Shown here: piece after piece, positions 42,606 to 51,497 of the stretch
Layout of the letters: every line of letters begins with the position of its first letter
Numbering within the stretch: the stretch's first letter is position 1
Origin: Calothrix sp. MO_192.B10
GTDB lineage: Bacteria; Cyanobacteriota; Cyanobacteriia; Cyanobacteriales; Nostocaceae
DNA length: 64,000 bases
Reading direction: 5' to 3'
Assembly (NCBI GenBank): GCA_030065055.1
Contig: JASJDS010000105.1
Span: 1 to 64,000, forward strand
Program-made: the position numbers and the translations under genes
Notes under the pieces: model-generated
Told to the model about the DNA's origin: nothing
Database searches by the model: none
The model's input: the letters and a program-made list of their open reading frames with translations, nothing else

Positions 42606-42938
42606 CTAAAATTCTGTCTGAGAACGGGTTTCGTAAACAAGCTGCAAACACTCCTCAAAGTCGTCTCCTTGCCAAGTTCCTGCAAATTTCAGCAAATCTT
42701 CGGCTTTAGAGCCTCTAATAATTGGTGTTGCTTCCTGTACTTCAGGTTGAGTTTTTCCCTCTTCCGGTAGAGACTCGCGATCGCTATTGGAAGTATCATC
42801 TTTTTTGGTTGAGGGGTCAAGAGGTAATTCCTCTAACGTTGGTTTCGTCTTGAGAAAACGCAAAAATTTCAGGGTTTCAGCTAGGAGAACATCTGAGGAG
42901 GATTCAATTTCTTGGAGTAGTTGTTTTTTTATATTCAT
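42606..42938 (-). CDS. DUF2281-like small protein, possible antitoxin
   Basis: 110 residues. The N-terminus MNIKKQLLQEIESSSDVLLA, then ETLKFLRFLK, and the C-terminal FAGTWQGDDFEECLQLVYETRSQ match a common cyanobacterial DUF2281-type pattern often found beside PIN-type toxins. A long acidic Ser/Thr linker joins the two parts. No toxin gene is adjacent here: the next gene upstream is more than 1.5 kb away. Role is inferred. Confidence 0.6.
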   Translation of the reverse strand: MNIKKQLLQEIESSSDVLLAETLKFLRFLKTKPTLEELPLDPSTKKDDTSNSDRESLPEEGKTQPEVQEATPIIRGSKAEDLLKFAGTWQGDDFEECLQLVYETRSQTEF

Positions 42939-43219
42939 GCCAACTTGTGCCGTTGTTTTGGTTAGGCTAATAGTAGTCTCATCCTAAATATACTGGAGTT
43001 TCATAGCCTTTGCTCGTCCGTTCGATTACTATTCGATTACTAAAAGATGCAGTTGTTTACTGAGAACTTCTGCGTTGTTATTTCCACAGTTGAAAGTTTT
43101 GATTTTTTCCTGATTGCATTGGGAACCGGATTAGGGTATTAAATCATGTGTCATATTCTACGACGCTAGGTGTACTTTTTCTCCTTCTTACCCCGATTTA
43201 CTGAGCGGATACTTTTACA

Positions 43220-44563
43220 CTACTCCTTTTGAGCAAAATGTTCCTTCAGCGTCTGATGAATGAAGATGTAGCCACCACCAACTTTTCTTAAAAAGATGCG
43301 TTCTGTAGCATAGTCCAGGAAACGAGCATAGTTCCAGGGAGTATAGCCTTGCAACCAGAGAATCACACGCAGAGTGAAGTGTTGAATCAGAACTAACCCA
43401 GCAAAAACGGGACCTTTTCCACCCACTAATCCAGCAAGTAACCCAACTGCTAATCCTATACTGATTACTTCATGATTTTGTCCTTTTACATAATTAAGGC
43501 TACAAAGCATTCCTACGGGGAAAAAGATTCCAAAGAAAAGACAGGCGTTATTAGCTGATCTCCAAACACCCTGGTTAGGAATTATGGTTTGCTCTAGGTT
43601 TACTCCTTTGTCCAAAAAACCAATGAGTCCAGGAAGTATTGTGAAGATTAGTAATTCAATAAAGATATCAAATAAATCGTCTAAGTTACCGAGATCATAC
43701 CTGTTTGAAAAAAGCAGACGAGCTAACACATAAATTGAGCCCCAGATTAGTCCAACTACTGAATATTTTATGGCTTTTTCCCGCGATGTCTTGATAGTAT
43801 CAATAATTCCTATTTCTTGGCTTATTAAAGTGAAAAATATGCCCAGAACAAATCCATCAATTATTAAAGGAGATATTACCTCCCTCCATTTATAACTTTT
43901 TTCAACAATTGCGTAGACCATTGGGGCAGCAATGATTACATATATTAGCCCAGACATAACCCCAGGAATAAACCTAGATATGTCCTGGAGTTTGAACCTG
44001 TCTCGTATGGCTCTAGGTATAAATCTAGATATGTGCCGAGGTCTAAACCTGCGTATAATTCTAGGTATAAAAATAGATAGCACTAGGGAACTCAGACCTG
44101 ATGCTAAACCTGCTATTACTGAAGGAATCACCAAGGATATCTGTGCTCCTAAATTAGATGTAACCAGCGTACTAAAGTGTAAGAATGCAATTAGACCAAC
44201 TATTAGTCCAAGAATAAATCTAGAACCAATAAGATACATCCATTTTTGAGCAGTTGTTTGCAACCAATCAGGCTGTATCTGCTCAATTAATAATACTTCT
44301 TGAGATTGATTTGTCATTTTCTGAGCCAACCAATTTAGCCAATGACGCGATTGTGTTTCTGTATATTTTAGTTTCTTTGAGTCTTCTATTCTTTCTTCAA
44401 ATCTCCGTTCAATATAAGTATCAAGTAAATGATTGCGGCGTTCTGATAACGAATTTATGGTTAATAATTCCTCTCTTGATTTATCTTTATAAGCAACAGC
44501 AATGATATTTAGAGTTAGAGGACTTTTCACTAATTCTTGTATTGCTTTGTCTTCTTCTTTCAA
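43220..44563 (-). pseudogene. C-terminal membrane half of a NACHT-TM protein, ATPase core missing
   Basis: 447 residues starting inside the C-terminal subdomain of a NACHT protein (IQELVKSPLTLNIIAVAY, LDTYIERRFEER, HWLNWLAQKM), followed by about 7-9 membrane helices (residues 110-400) and the closing YARFLDYATERIFLRKVGGGYIFIHQTLKEHF typical of cyanobacterial NACHT-TM proteins. The P-loop and Walker B parts are absent. The frame is open upstream to about 44626, where a stop precedes it. Directly upstream is a CHAT gene whose relatives fuse CHAT to such a NACHT-TM region, so this is best read as the tail of a once-single gene after an internal deletion. Confidence 0.7.
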
Positions 44564-44609
44564 TTCCTTAACTGCTGATAATGCTTCCCCTGCATCTTCC
44601 AGTGAAAAA

Positions 44610-45620
44610 TTAGAGAAAAGATTTCAAAAATTCTTGTGCTATCTTATCAGGAACAGGTTCTCTCCAAACAATAATTTGAGCAATGTCTAAATCTGCTAGT
44701 TGACGTGCTAATCCTAAACCATCACAGGAGTTGAAAATTGCTAATTTCATTCCTTGATATTGGTTAATGGCTGCTTGAATAATTTCTCTTATTTCTTGAA
44801 TATCCAGTGTTTCTTCTGCATTTAGATACAGTAACCCGGTATTACTATCTTTATCTGTTTCACTATGTCCAGAAAAAAATAGAATATCCCAGCGTTCTTT
44901 TGTCATAAACTCGAAGAATTCTAAGCGTGTAGGTTGTCTGAGAAAGACACAATATGCTCCTGAGATTTCTCGGAGTAATCGTCTATCGGCTTCGACATCA
45001 ATACCTGTAGTATCTCCTAAAATACATAATATTTTGACTCTTTTTGGTCTTGGTAATGCTGACATTTTTTCAGAATAAATAGAACCAAATTTTTCTGAAT
45101 TGCTAAAGGATACAGCAACATCAGCAAAGCAGTTTTCACTAAAGAAATCCCACCAATGCCAAGGTAGTTTTGGCAATATTTGTTTAGTTAATTCAGAGCT
45201 AATATTCTCTGTGTGGATAACAACATTAATTTCATCTCCAGGCTGTATATTAAGTGTTTTTTCCAATTGTTGTCTGACAGGATTAAGCCAATAATTCAGT
45301 CTCGTTCGTAAATATTCAAAAGCTTTGTTACACTCAGATATATCTCTTATATATTCCGCCATTAGTTCAGCTTCAGAAATGAATTCATCTGTTTCATCAT
45401 CTTCATTTATAATCCCTCTTTGATACTTATCTAAGGCTTGATATTTTTGTCGCCAATTTTCGTAATAATTTGGCAGTTCTAGGGCTTGAGGAAAATGACA
45501 AAATTCTTGATGAGAATGAATTTGATTATTCTCGTTTATCCAATAAATATTAATATTGACTTGACCAAAACCTTGTTGAAAACTGCCATGATTAGGGCTT
45601 ATAATTACTTGTTTCTTCAT
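44610..45620 (-). CDS. CHAT-domain (caspase-like) protein, truncated from a CHAT-NACHT fusion
   Basis: 336 residues. The C-terminal CHAT domain carries the catalytic dyad: H252 in FFSGHSETD and C299 in AIFNSCDGLGLA. The N-terminal 190 residues form the region that usually precedes CHAT in cyanobacterial CHAT-NACHT proteins. The protein ends abruptly at QEFLKSFL, a point where full-length relatives continue into a NACHT ATPase. The missing core and the separate C-terminal half next door point to an internal deletion near 44605-44626. The dyad is intact, so a free CHAT protease could still be made. Confidence 0.75.
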   Translation of the reverse strand: MKKQVIISPNHGSFQQGFGQVNINIYWINENNQIHSHQEFCHFPQALELPNYYENWRQKYQALDKYQRGIINEDDETDEFISEAELMAEYIRDISECNKAFEYLRTRLNYWLNPVRQQLEKTLNIQPGDEINVVIHTENISSELTKQILPKLPWHWWDFFSENCFADVAVSFSNSEKFGSIYSEKMSALPRPKRVKILCILGDTTGIDVEADRRLLREISGAYCVFLRQPTRLEFFEFMTKERWDILFFSGHSETDKDSNTGLLYLNAEETLDIQEIREIIQAAINQYQGMKLAIFNSCDGLGLARQLADLDIAQIIVWREPVPDKIAQEFLKSFL

Positions 45621-45640
45621 TATTTTTCCTTGATAATCAA

Positions 45641-46606
45641 CTAAAAAATTAATTGTTCAGTTACATATTCATTATCTAGATGTATTTGCACAGTTATTAG
45701 TTTACCCGGAAGTTCAGTTAATCGTATTTTCAGAAACTTTTTAGTTTCTCCTGGTTCTACTTTCTTTTCTGCTTCGTCTGATTCCAGGATTACTTTTAGT
45801 TTTAAACCAACAGGTAAATACTCTTCCATATTCATGGGATAAACTTGGAAAAGACATCCTATTTCTTGGTTTTCTTCTTTCCTGATGCTAACTACCAAAT
45901 TTAGTTGTTGAGAATTTGCTAATAGTCCTAGATTAATCTCTTTAACTCGTTCAATAATCTCTTGGCTGCTAATTATTTCTTCACTATCATCCTTTTTAAA
46001 ACCCTTAAAAGCCAAATTTCTAGGATTAAAAGCTAATTGTTGGGGATTGAATAGTGTTTCAATAGGCTGCCAAACTTCATCAAAAATCGCTGCAAACCAA
46101 TTTTCTAAATTTACTGTTTGTGGTGAAATGACATCAATAAATTCATCAAGTGAACGCAATTGGCTAATTTCAATGATTCCTGCTATTACGGTTTTTGTAA
46201 ACCCTAAAAGCTGGACTTGATCTAAATCTTCAGTAAATTGAACTACTAAATAACCAATTCGTTCTTCAGTTGCTTCTGGTGATACAGATATAGTAGTTTC
46301 TCCAGGTAATACAGGGCAACATTCTACTTTTCCAATATTAGGAATCACTAAATCGGCAACATTCCATCGATTTCTCAAAATAGGATTCCAACAGTCACCT
46401 TGACTTAAATCTGTTTCAATTCCTAACCATTTGAGATATCTGTGAACTGCATAAACAGACAAAGTATTCAAATAAACCTGTTTACTTTTTTCAGTGTTAA
46501 TTTGTTCGGCTGCAAATGTACCAGCAACCCGATGCGCTTCTAACAGATCCCCGACTTCTTTAAGAAGTCGGGGATCTAAACACCGGCGAGTCGTCAAAAT
46601 TAACAC
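45641..46606 (-). CDS. DUF1822-family protein, N-terminus encoded by a repeat
   Basis: 321 residues from a GTG start. The DUF1822 pattern begins with EAHRVAGTFAAEQINTEKSK, QVYLNTLSVYAVHRYLKWLG and ETDLSQGDCWNP, and continues with IGYLVVQFTEDLDQVQLLGF. DUF1822 genes often accompany CHAT proteins in cyanobacteria, as here: the stop is 20 bases before the CHAT start. Residues about 5-22 (TTRRCLDPRLLKEVGDLL) are the translation of a dispersed hairpin repeat (46545-46577 and flanks), so the native N-terminus was replaced. It lies 3 bases after the copper ATPase stop on the same strand. Confidence 0.75.
   Translation of the reverse strand: MLILTTRRCLDPRLLKEVGDLLEAHRVAGTFAAEQINTEKSKQVYLNTLSVYAVHRYLKWLGIETDLSQGDCWNPILRNRWNVADLVIPNIGKVECCPVLPGETTISVSPEATEERIGYLVVQFTEDLDQVQLLGFTKTVIAGIIEISQLRSLDEFIDVISPQTVNLENWFAAIFDEVWQPIETLFNPQQLAFNPRNLAFKGFKKDDSEEIISSQEIIERVKEINLGLLANSQQLNLVVSIRKEENQEIGCLFQVYPMNMEEYLPVGLKLKVILESDEAEKKVEPGETKKFLKIRLTELPGKLITVQIHLDNEYVTEQLIF
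46545..46577. repeat. GATCCCCGAC hairpin repeat, copy 3, inside the DUF1822 frame
   Basis: AGATCCCCGACTTCTT and its exact complement are separated by a single base. Together with the adjoining TAAACACCGGCGAGTC it matches the copies at 4011-4042 and 41573-41618. Here it is read as protein. Confidence 0.85.
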
Positions 46607-46609
46607 TAT

Positions 46610-48922
46610 TTATCCCATGGTTTTGGGCTGAAAATTACGCAAGCGCAAGGCATTACTCACCACAGAAACCGAACTAAATGCCATTGCACCCCCTGCAATA
46701 ATGGGGTTGAGTAACCAGCCAAAAATGGGAAACAAAATTCCTGCGGCAATGGGGATACCTGCAATATTATATATAAAGGCAAAGAAGAGATTTTGGCGAA
46801 TATTACGAATGGTAGCTCGACTGAGTTGAATTGCAGTGACAATCCCCTGTAAATCCCCTGATATTAAAGTAACATCACTAGCTGCGATCGCTACGTCTGT
46901 TCCCGTACCAATGGCAATCCCCACGTCTGCTTGGGCTAAGGCTGGCGCGTCATTAATACCATCCCCCACCATCGCTACAATTTTAGATGGATGTCTTCTA
47001 TACCTCTCCCCTTGTATAGATTTAACAATGTCGGCTTTTTGCTCCGGTCTTACTTGGGCAAAGACTCTTTTTATACCAACTTCCCGTGCGATCGCCTCTG
47101 CGGTTTGTTGGTTATCTCCTGTGAGCATTACTACTTCTAAACCCATACTTTGCAAGGCTCTCACAGCTGCTGTACTAGATGGTTTTAAAGCATCGGCAAT
47201 GCCAAATATTGCCTCTATTTCCCCATCCACTGCCATCCACACCACGGTTTTTGCGGCTGCTGACCATGTGTGTTGATAATGGTGTAATTGCTCAGTATTA
47301 ATATTTAACTCTTCCATCCATCGCTGAGTCCCAATTTGTACCAGATGGTCAGAAACTGTACCTTGTACGCCACTACCTGCAAAGGCTGCAAAATTAGTGG
47401 TTTCTGCAATTTTCAACTGTTGTGATGCTTGCAAAGAGGTGGTTTGTTGTGCCTCATAACTAACTATTGCTTCTGCAAGGGGATGTTCTGACTTTCTTTC
47501 CAATGCTGCGGCTAGGCGTAAAAGTTTTAACTCATTCCGATTTGCAGTTCCTGCCACAGTAGCAAAGTTTGTCACCGTAGGTTTACCCATTGTCAATGTA
47601 CCAGTTTTATCCAAAACAATGGTTTGAATTTTGTGCGCCAGTTCCAAACTTTCCGCATCCCGAATTAAAATCCCGTTTTCTGCACCCTTACCCGTACCCA
47701 CCATCACTGAAGTTGGTGTGGCTAAACCCAAAGCACAGGGACAGGCAATAATTAATACGCCAACGGTAGTAATGAGGGCTAAGGTAAAATTACGGGTGAA
47801 ACTAAACCAGATGATAAAAGTTATCATGGCAATGGCAATTACCGCCGGGACAAACCAGCCGGTAACTTGGTCTGCTAACCTTTGAATGGGAGCTTTTGAT
47901 CCTTGCGCCTGTTGTACTAATTGGACGATTTGGGCTAAAAAAGTATCTTTCCCTACCCGTGTGGCTCGGAATTTAAAGCTACCTGTCTTATTAATTGTTG
48001 CTCCAATTACTTCATCCCCTGGTTGTTTCTTTACAGGTATACTTTCCCCCGTCACCATTGCTTCATCTATGGTAGAAGTTCCTTCGGTGACTTCCCCATC
48101 CACAGGAATTTTTTCCCCAGGACGTACTAACACCACATCATTAATTTTGACTGCAACTATGGGAATATCAACTTCCTGAGCATCACGAATCACCCTAGCA
48201 GTTTTAGGTTGTAAACCCATCAATTGACGAATGGCTTCTGAAGTTTTTCCCCTGGCGCGATTTTCAAACAATCTTCCCAAGAGAATTAAGGTGATAACTA
48301 CCGCCGCAGTTTCATAATATACTTCTGCTTGCAAACCACTAACAGTAAAAAAGTTGGGAAAGATAGTTGCACAAAGGGAATAGAAAAATGCCGCACTAGT
48401 ACCCAGAGATATGAGAGTATCCATTGTGGCAGCACGATTTTTGAGTGCCTTCCCAGCATTAATATAGAAGCCATAGCCACACCAAAATTGCACGGGTGTG
48501 GTTAATACTAACTGCAACCAAGGGTTATGCAACCATGAAGGGATGAAAGGTAAGTCCAACCCAGTCATCATGGGTAAAGAGCCAATTACAAGTATAATAC
48601 TGATTACTGCTCCTACTGCAACTTTAATCGTCAAATCCCGTGATACAGCCGAGCGAGCCTTGGTTTCCTTATCTGACTCTGGTGCAAGTATATCTGTTTC
48701 CAGGAGGTGTGCGGAATAACCCGCAGTTTCCACAGCTCCTTGAATTTGCTCTAAATTAGCGACTTGAGAATTATATTTAACTGTAGCTTGCTCTGCACCA
48801 AAATTGACACTGCATTCGCTCACACCTGGGACTTCTGTAATTGCAGTTTCAACTGTTTTAGCACAGGAAGCACAACGCATACCTCCCAATTTGAGGGTGA
48901 GGGTATTGATATCAGCAGTCAC
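46610..48922 (-). CDS. Copper-transporting P1B-type ATPase (CopA/PacS/CtaA-like)
   Basis: 770 residues. One N-terminal heavy-metal domain with GMRCASC (C17, C20), eight membrane helices, the metal-binding CPC motif C394-P-C396, phosphorylation site D438 in DKTGTLT, an HP loop (SEHPLAEA) and hinge GDGINDAP. The CPC motif with N and MSS-type residues in the last helices (FNIAG-like YNIAG, and MAFSSVSVV) fits Cu(I). It exports copper to the periplasm or thylakoid lumen, like PacS or CtaA; the two cannot be told apart here. No copper regulator is adjacent. Confidence 0.93.
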   Translation of the reverse strand: MTADINTLTLKLGGMRCASCAKTVETAITEVPGVSECSVNFGAEQATVKYNSQVANLEQIQGAVETAGYSAHLLETDILAPESDKETKARSAVSRDLTIKVAVGAVISIILVIGSLPMMTGLDLPFIPSWLHNPWLQLVLTTPVQFWCGYGFYINAGKALKNRAATMDTLISLGTSAAFFYSLCATIFPNFFTVSGLQAEVYYETAAVVITLILLGRLFENRARGKTSEAIRQLMGLQPKTARVIRDAQEVDIPIVAVKINDVVLVRPGEKIPVDGEVTEGTSTIDEAMVTGESIPVKKQPGDEVIGATINKTGSFKFRATRVGKDTFLAQIVQLVQQAQGSKAPIQRLADQVTGWFVPAVIAIAMITFIIWFSFTRNFTLALITTVGVLIIACPCALGLATPTSVMVGTGKGAENGILIRDAESLELAHKIQTIVLDKTGTLTMGKPTVTNFATVAGTANRNELKLLRLAAALERKSEHPLAEAIVSYEAQQTTSLQASQQLKIAETTNFAAFAGSGVQGTVSDHLVQIGTQRWMEELNINTEQLHHYQHTWSAAAKTVVWMAVDGEIEAIFGIADALKPSSTAAVRALQSMGLEVVMLTGDNQQTAEAIAREVGIKRVFAQVRPEQKADIVKSIQGERYRRHPSKIVAMVGDGINDAPALAQADVGIAIGTGTDVAIAASDVTLISGDLQGIVTAIQLSRATIRNIRQNLFFAFIYNIAGIPIAAGILFPIFGWLLNPIIAGGAMAFSSVSVVSNALRLRNFQPKTMG

Positions 48923-48979
48923 GATTGCTAACTCCTGCTATTGATGAATTGTAGAGTCACTATAACTATTTTAGACTTT

Positions 48980-49114
48980 CCTCTTGGTTGTTGGTTGTTA
49001 GTTGTTAGTTGTTAGTTGTTGGTTGTTAGTTGTTGGTTGTTGGTTGATGATTTAATTCCTTCCCTCCATCACTCCATCACTCCCTCACTCCGGGCGGGGA
49101 AACCCCGCCCCTAC
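48980..49114. repeat. Short tandem repeats and GC hairpin upstream of copA
   Basis: TTGTTAGTTGTTGG heptamers (48985-49045), CCATCACTCC units (49058-49090), and the GGGCGGGG-AAA-CCCCGCCC hairpin at 49092-49114, the same type as at 35261 and 27612. Confidence 0.8.
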
Positions 49115-49118
49115 TCCT

Positions 49119-49589
49119 TCACTCTCCACACCGTTCTACCTTAAAAATACTTGACGATGGCTTGTTTGCGATCGCATTTTCCCAACCTATTCCAGCTAAA
49201 AAGCTATCTCCATCCCTAGTTTCCACCACATCCACGCCCCATTCACCTGGTTGTAAGGAATCCGGTGAGGTACTCATTGCTGGGGTGGTTTTGATTCCAC
49301 CTAAAATTAAAATATGTGGTAGTTTCTGACCATTTTGAATTTGCTCGCGACGTAGTGTTACTAAAGCATTTGCATAATATTCTCCCATTTGTGTGGGTGA
49401 GTATTTCTCGGCATCAAATAAAACGGAGACTATCCAATGGGGATTGTTTACCAATCGACACTCAGCCACATCTTGCAATCCCTTGATAAATACTTGGGTA
49501 AATTCCTCCCGACTCAAAGCTGGGAGAATATCCTCAGAAATATCAAAGTTATGGGATAGCAGCATTCGCGCTTTGTTCACATTAGTCAC
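49119..49589 (-). CDS. Conserved-looking protein of unknown function
   Basis: 156 residues, no signal peptide or membrane helix. It reads as a single globular alpha/beta protein (LVNNPHWIVSVLFDAEKYSPT, LPHILILGGIKTTPA, GEWGVDVVETRDGDSFLAGIGWENA). I do not recognise the family. It is alone, between the copper ATPase region and the TetR-type regulator, both on the same strand but separated by repeats. Confidence 0.6.
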   Translation of the reverse strand: MTNVNKARMLLSHNFDISEDILPALSREEFTQVFIKGLQDVAECRLVNNPHWIVSVLFDAEKYSPTQMGEYYANALVTLRREQIQNGQKLPHILILGGIKTTPAMSTSPDSLQPGEWGVDVVETRDGDSFLAGIGWENAIANKPSSSIFKVERCGE

Positions 49590-49730
49590 AGAGATTTACC
49601 TTTAATAGCACCCTCATACAACTTACCATTCCCCAGAGAAGGAGGGCGAATCATTCCTATCAGGGGAACTTCAACCCAAATTAAAGATATTTATTACATC
49701 CATGTATATACAGCAAACAGATCACCAAAA

Positions 49731-50606
49731 TCAATCAAACTTTACTCCCCGTGCTAAAGATTCAATTAACTCACTGCGACTCAGGTTGTTTTTTTGCGCG
49801 ATCGCATCTAAATTATTCCAAGCAGTATCCGTGAGTCGTAGCGATCGCAATTTTTTTGATTCTTGATAATCCCGTTTAAATTTACCAGAGCTAGAACGCT
49901 TGCGTCGTGAGGATTTTGCTCGAATTGCAGCATATTTATCCCCATCTTTTTTTTGCCCTCTAACAATCAAATTTACCAAACAATCAACCAATCTTTGCCG
50001 TTCCATTGGCATAATTTCCCCAGCTTGCAGCATGTACTCAATCATGGTGAAATGAACTAAAGCACCCAAAAAGATCCGGGTTGTTGCTTCTGGATCGGTG
50101 AGTTGTAATTCTGGGTGCGATCGTAGATAATGAGTGACAACTTGAACAACGTCTTTATCTATAGTCCGAACCATATACTGCGCCAGCATGGGAAATCTTC
50201 CAGATTCACCAATCATTAAGCGGATTAAATCTAAAAATTCTGGGGTATCGCTAACATTTTTACTAAATTGATCCAACATATTATTTGCCAAATTGGCTAT
50301 AACTGTTGCAGGTTCCCCTGGAAATGTTTCCAAATTATGCTGATTTATAAATCCTTTGTGAGTTGCAATTAAACGCTCAATTAAAGCAATAAATAATTTC
50401 TCTTTATCTTGAAAATAACTGTAAACAGTAGTTTTTGAAACACCTGCTGCTGCTGTGACTTTATCCATTGTAGTTCCAGCAAAACCATGTGTTAGAAACT
50501 CCTGCATTGCTCCCTGTAAAATAGCTTCAACCTTTTCTACAGGCTGTGAATTATCTAAATTATTATCGCTATTTACTTTTTGAATAGTTCTTTTTTTGGC
50601 TTTCAT
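49731..50606 (-). CDS. TetR-family regulator fused to a ribbon-helix-helix domain
   Basis: 291 residues. Residues about 22-75 are a TetR helix-turn-helix (TTMDKVTAAAGVSKTTVYSYF, DKEKLF), followed by an all-helical ligand domain to about 210. A basic linker (RRKRSSSGKFKRD) leads to a C-terminal ribbon-helix-helix module, RSLRLTDTAWNNLDAIAQKN then LSRSELIESLARG, so the protein has two DNA-binding domains. It is divergent from devBCA, 890 bases away; two palindromes in the devB promoter are candidate sites. Confidence 0.88.
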   Translation of the reverse strand: MKAKKRTIQKVNSDNNLDNSQPVEKVEAILQGAMQEFLTHGFAGTTMDKVTAAAGVSKTTVYSYFQDKEKLFIALIERLIATHKGFINQHNLETFPGEPATVIANLANNMLDQFSKNVSDTPEFLDLIRLMIGESGRFPMLAQYMVRTIDKDVVQVVTHYLRSHPELQLTDPEATTRIFLGALVHFTMIEYMLQAGEIMPMERQRLVDCLVNLIVRGQKKDGDKYAAIRAKSSRRKRSSSGKFKRDYQESKKLRSLRLTDTAWNNLDAIAQKNNLSRSELIESLARGVKFD

Positions 50607-51413
50607 AATTAATCACTTAAATTAGTAATACCCAGGGAAAATTATTTTCAAATCATCTTTTTTGCCTGTTACACTTCTTCATTTTATATGGCGCACTATG
50701 CCAACAAAAATCAATCTATTAAACAATGAGTGGGATGGATATCCTTGCTCGTCAACTGTACTCGACAAAAATGAAATCTGCTGTGTCTCTACCAGCATCC
50801 CATGTATTACACATTATTTATACTATAACTCTCATAGTACCCCACCACATTAGTTATGAGGGGTAGAGGAAGAAACCGCAAAGGCGCATTAGACACGAAG
50901 TGGCTTCCCGTAGACACGCAGTGGCTTCCCGAAGGGTAGGGTAGAACGCAAAGGAAGAGAAGGAGAGGAGAAGTCTAGAACTTACTCCCTTCGGTGGTGT
51001 AAGATTACCTATCTTCTTTATCTTCTTTCTACCCTACTCTACGAGAAGCCGCTCCGCGTCTACGGGAACGCCTCCGACGGTAAGCGTTCGCGCAGCGTGT
51101 CCGAAGGACTCAGCTATGCCGTAGGCTTTACGTGTCCTTCGTGTCTTTGCGGTTTATTAAATCGGTATTCTTCTGGCGGGAAGGGAGTAGTTTACCCTGC
51201 AGAATTAATGTGGTCGAGTAATAGTGCTTTGTCCCATTAGTTCTGAGAGGTAGAGGAAAAAACCGCAGAGGCGCAGAGAGTGCAGAGGAAAAGAAAGAGA
51301 GGACCAATTTGGAACTTGGTTTAACTATCAAAATTAATGGGACAGACCACTAGAGGCGCATCTGTGGGTGAAATAAATTCATACCTGAATTCAGCAATGC
51401 CAAAACAAACATC
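50607..51413. other. Divergent intergenic region with repeats
   Basis: 50880-50960 and 51025-51110 hold CACGAAGTGGCTTCCCG-type blocks. 51223-51351 is an inverted-repeat element. 51359-51401 is half of a GGCGTTGCTGAAT-family MITE. A 63-codon frame at 50662 has no support. The devB promoter follows at 51414. Confidence 0.6.
51223..51351. repeat. MITE-like element with AGTG..TGTCCCATTA ends (129 bp)
   Basis: AGTGCTTTGTCCCATTAGTT at the left is inverted at the right as AATTAATGGGACAGACCACT. Single ends of the same family occur at 20489-20512 and 41547-41570. The interior holds the CGCAGAGGCGCAGAGAG block. Confidence 0.65.
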
Positions 51414-51469
51414 TTGACAAAACGAACTAGACTGTTTAGTTTAGTAAATATGGACTAAACGATTTAGTT
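51414..51469 (+). promoter_or_regulatory. devB promoter with two palindromic operator-like sites
   Basis: A -35 box TTGACA (51414-51419) and a -10 candidate TAGTTT (51437-51442) are 17 bases apart. Two 17-bp palindromes overlap it: AACTAGACTGTTTAGTT (51425-51441, between and over -10) and GACTAAACGATTTAGTT (51453-51469, around the start site). Their centres are 28 bases apart. This layout fits repression by a TetR-type dimer; the TetR-RHH gene upstream is the prime candidate. Binding is an inference. Confidence 0.65.
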
Positions 51470-51497
51470 TACTTGTAACTTACTGTAGAGGGGAATT

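Noticed and set aside
50662-50853. 63-codon plus-strand frame between the TetR gene and devB
   Set aside because: No ribosome site, low-complexity C-terminus and no recognisable pattern; the position is in a repeat-rich gap.
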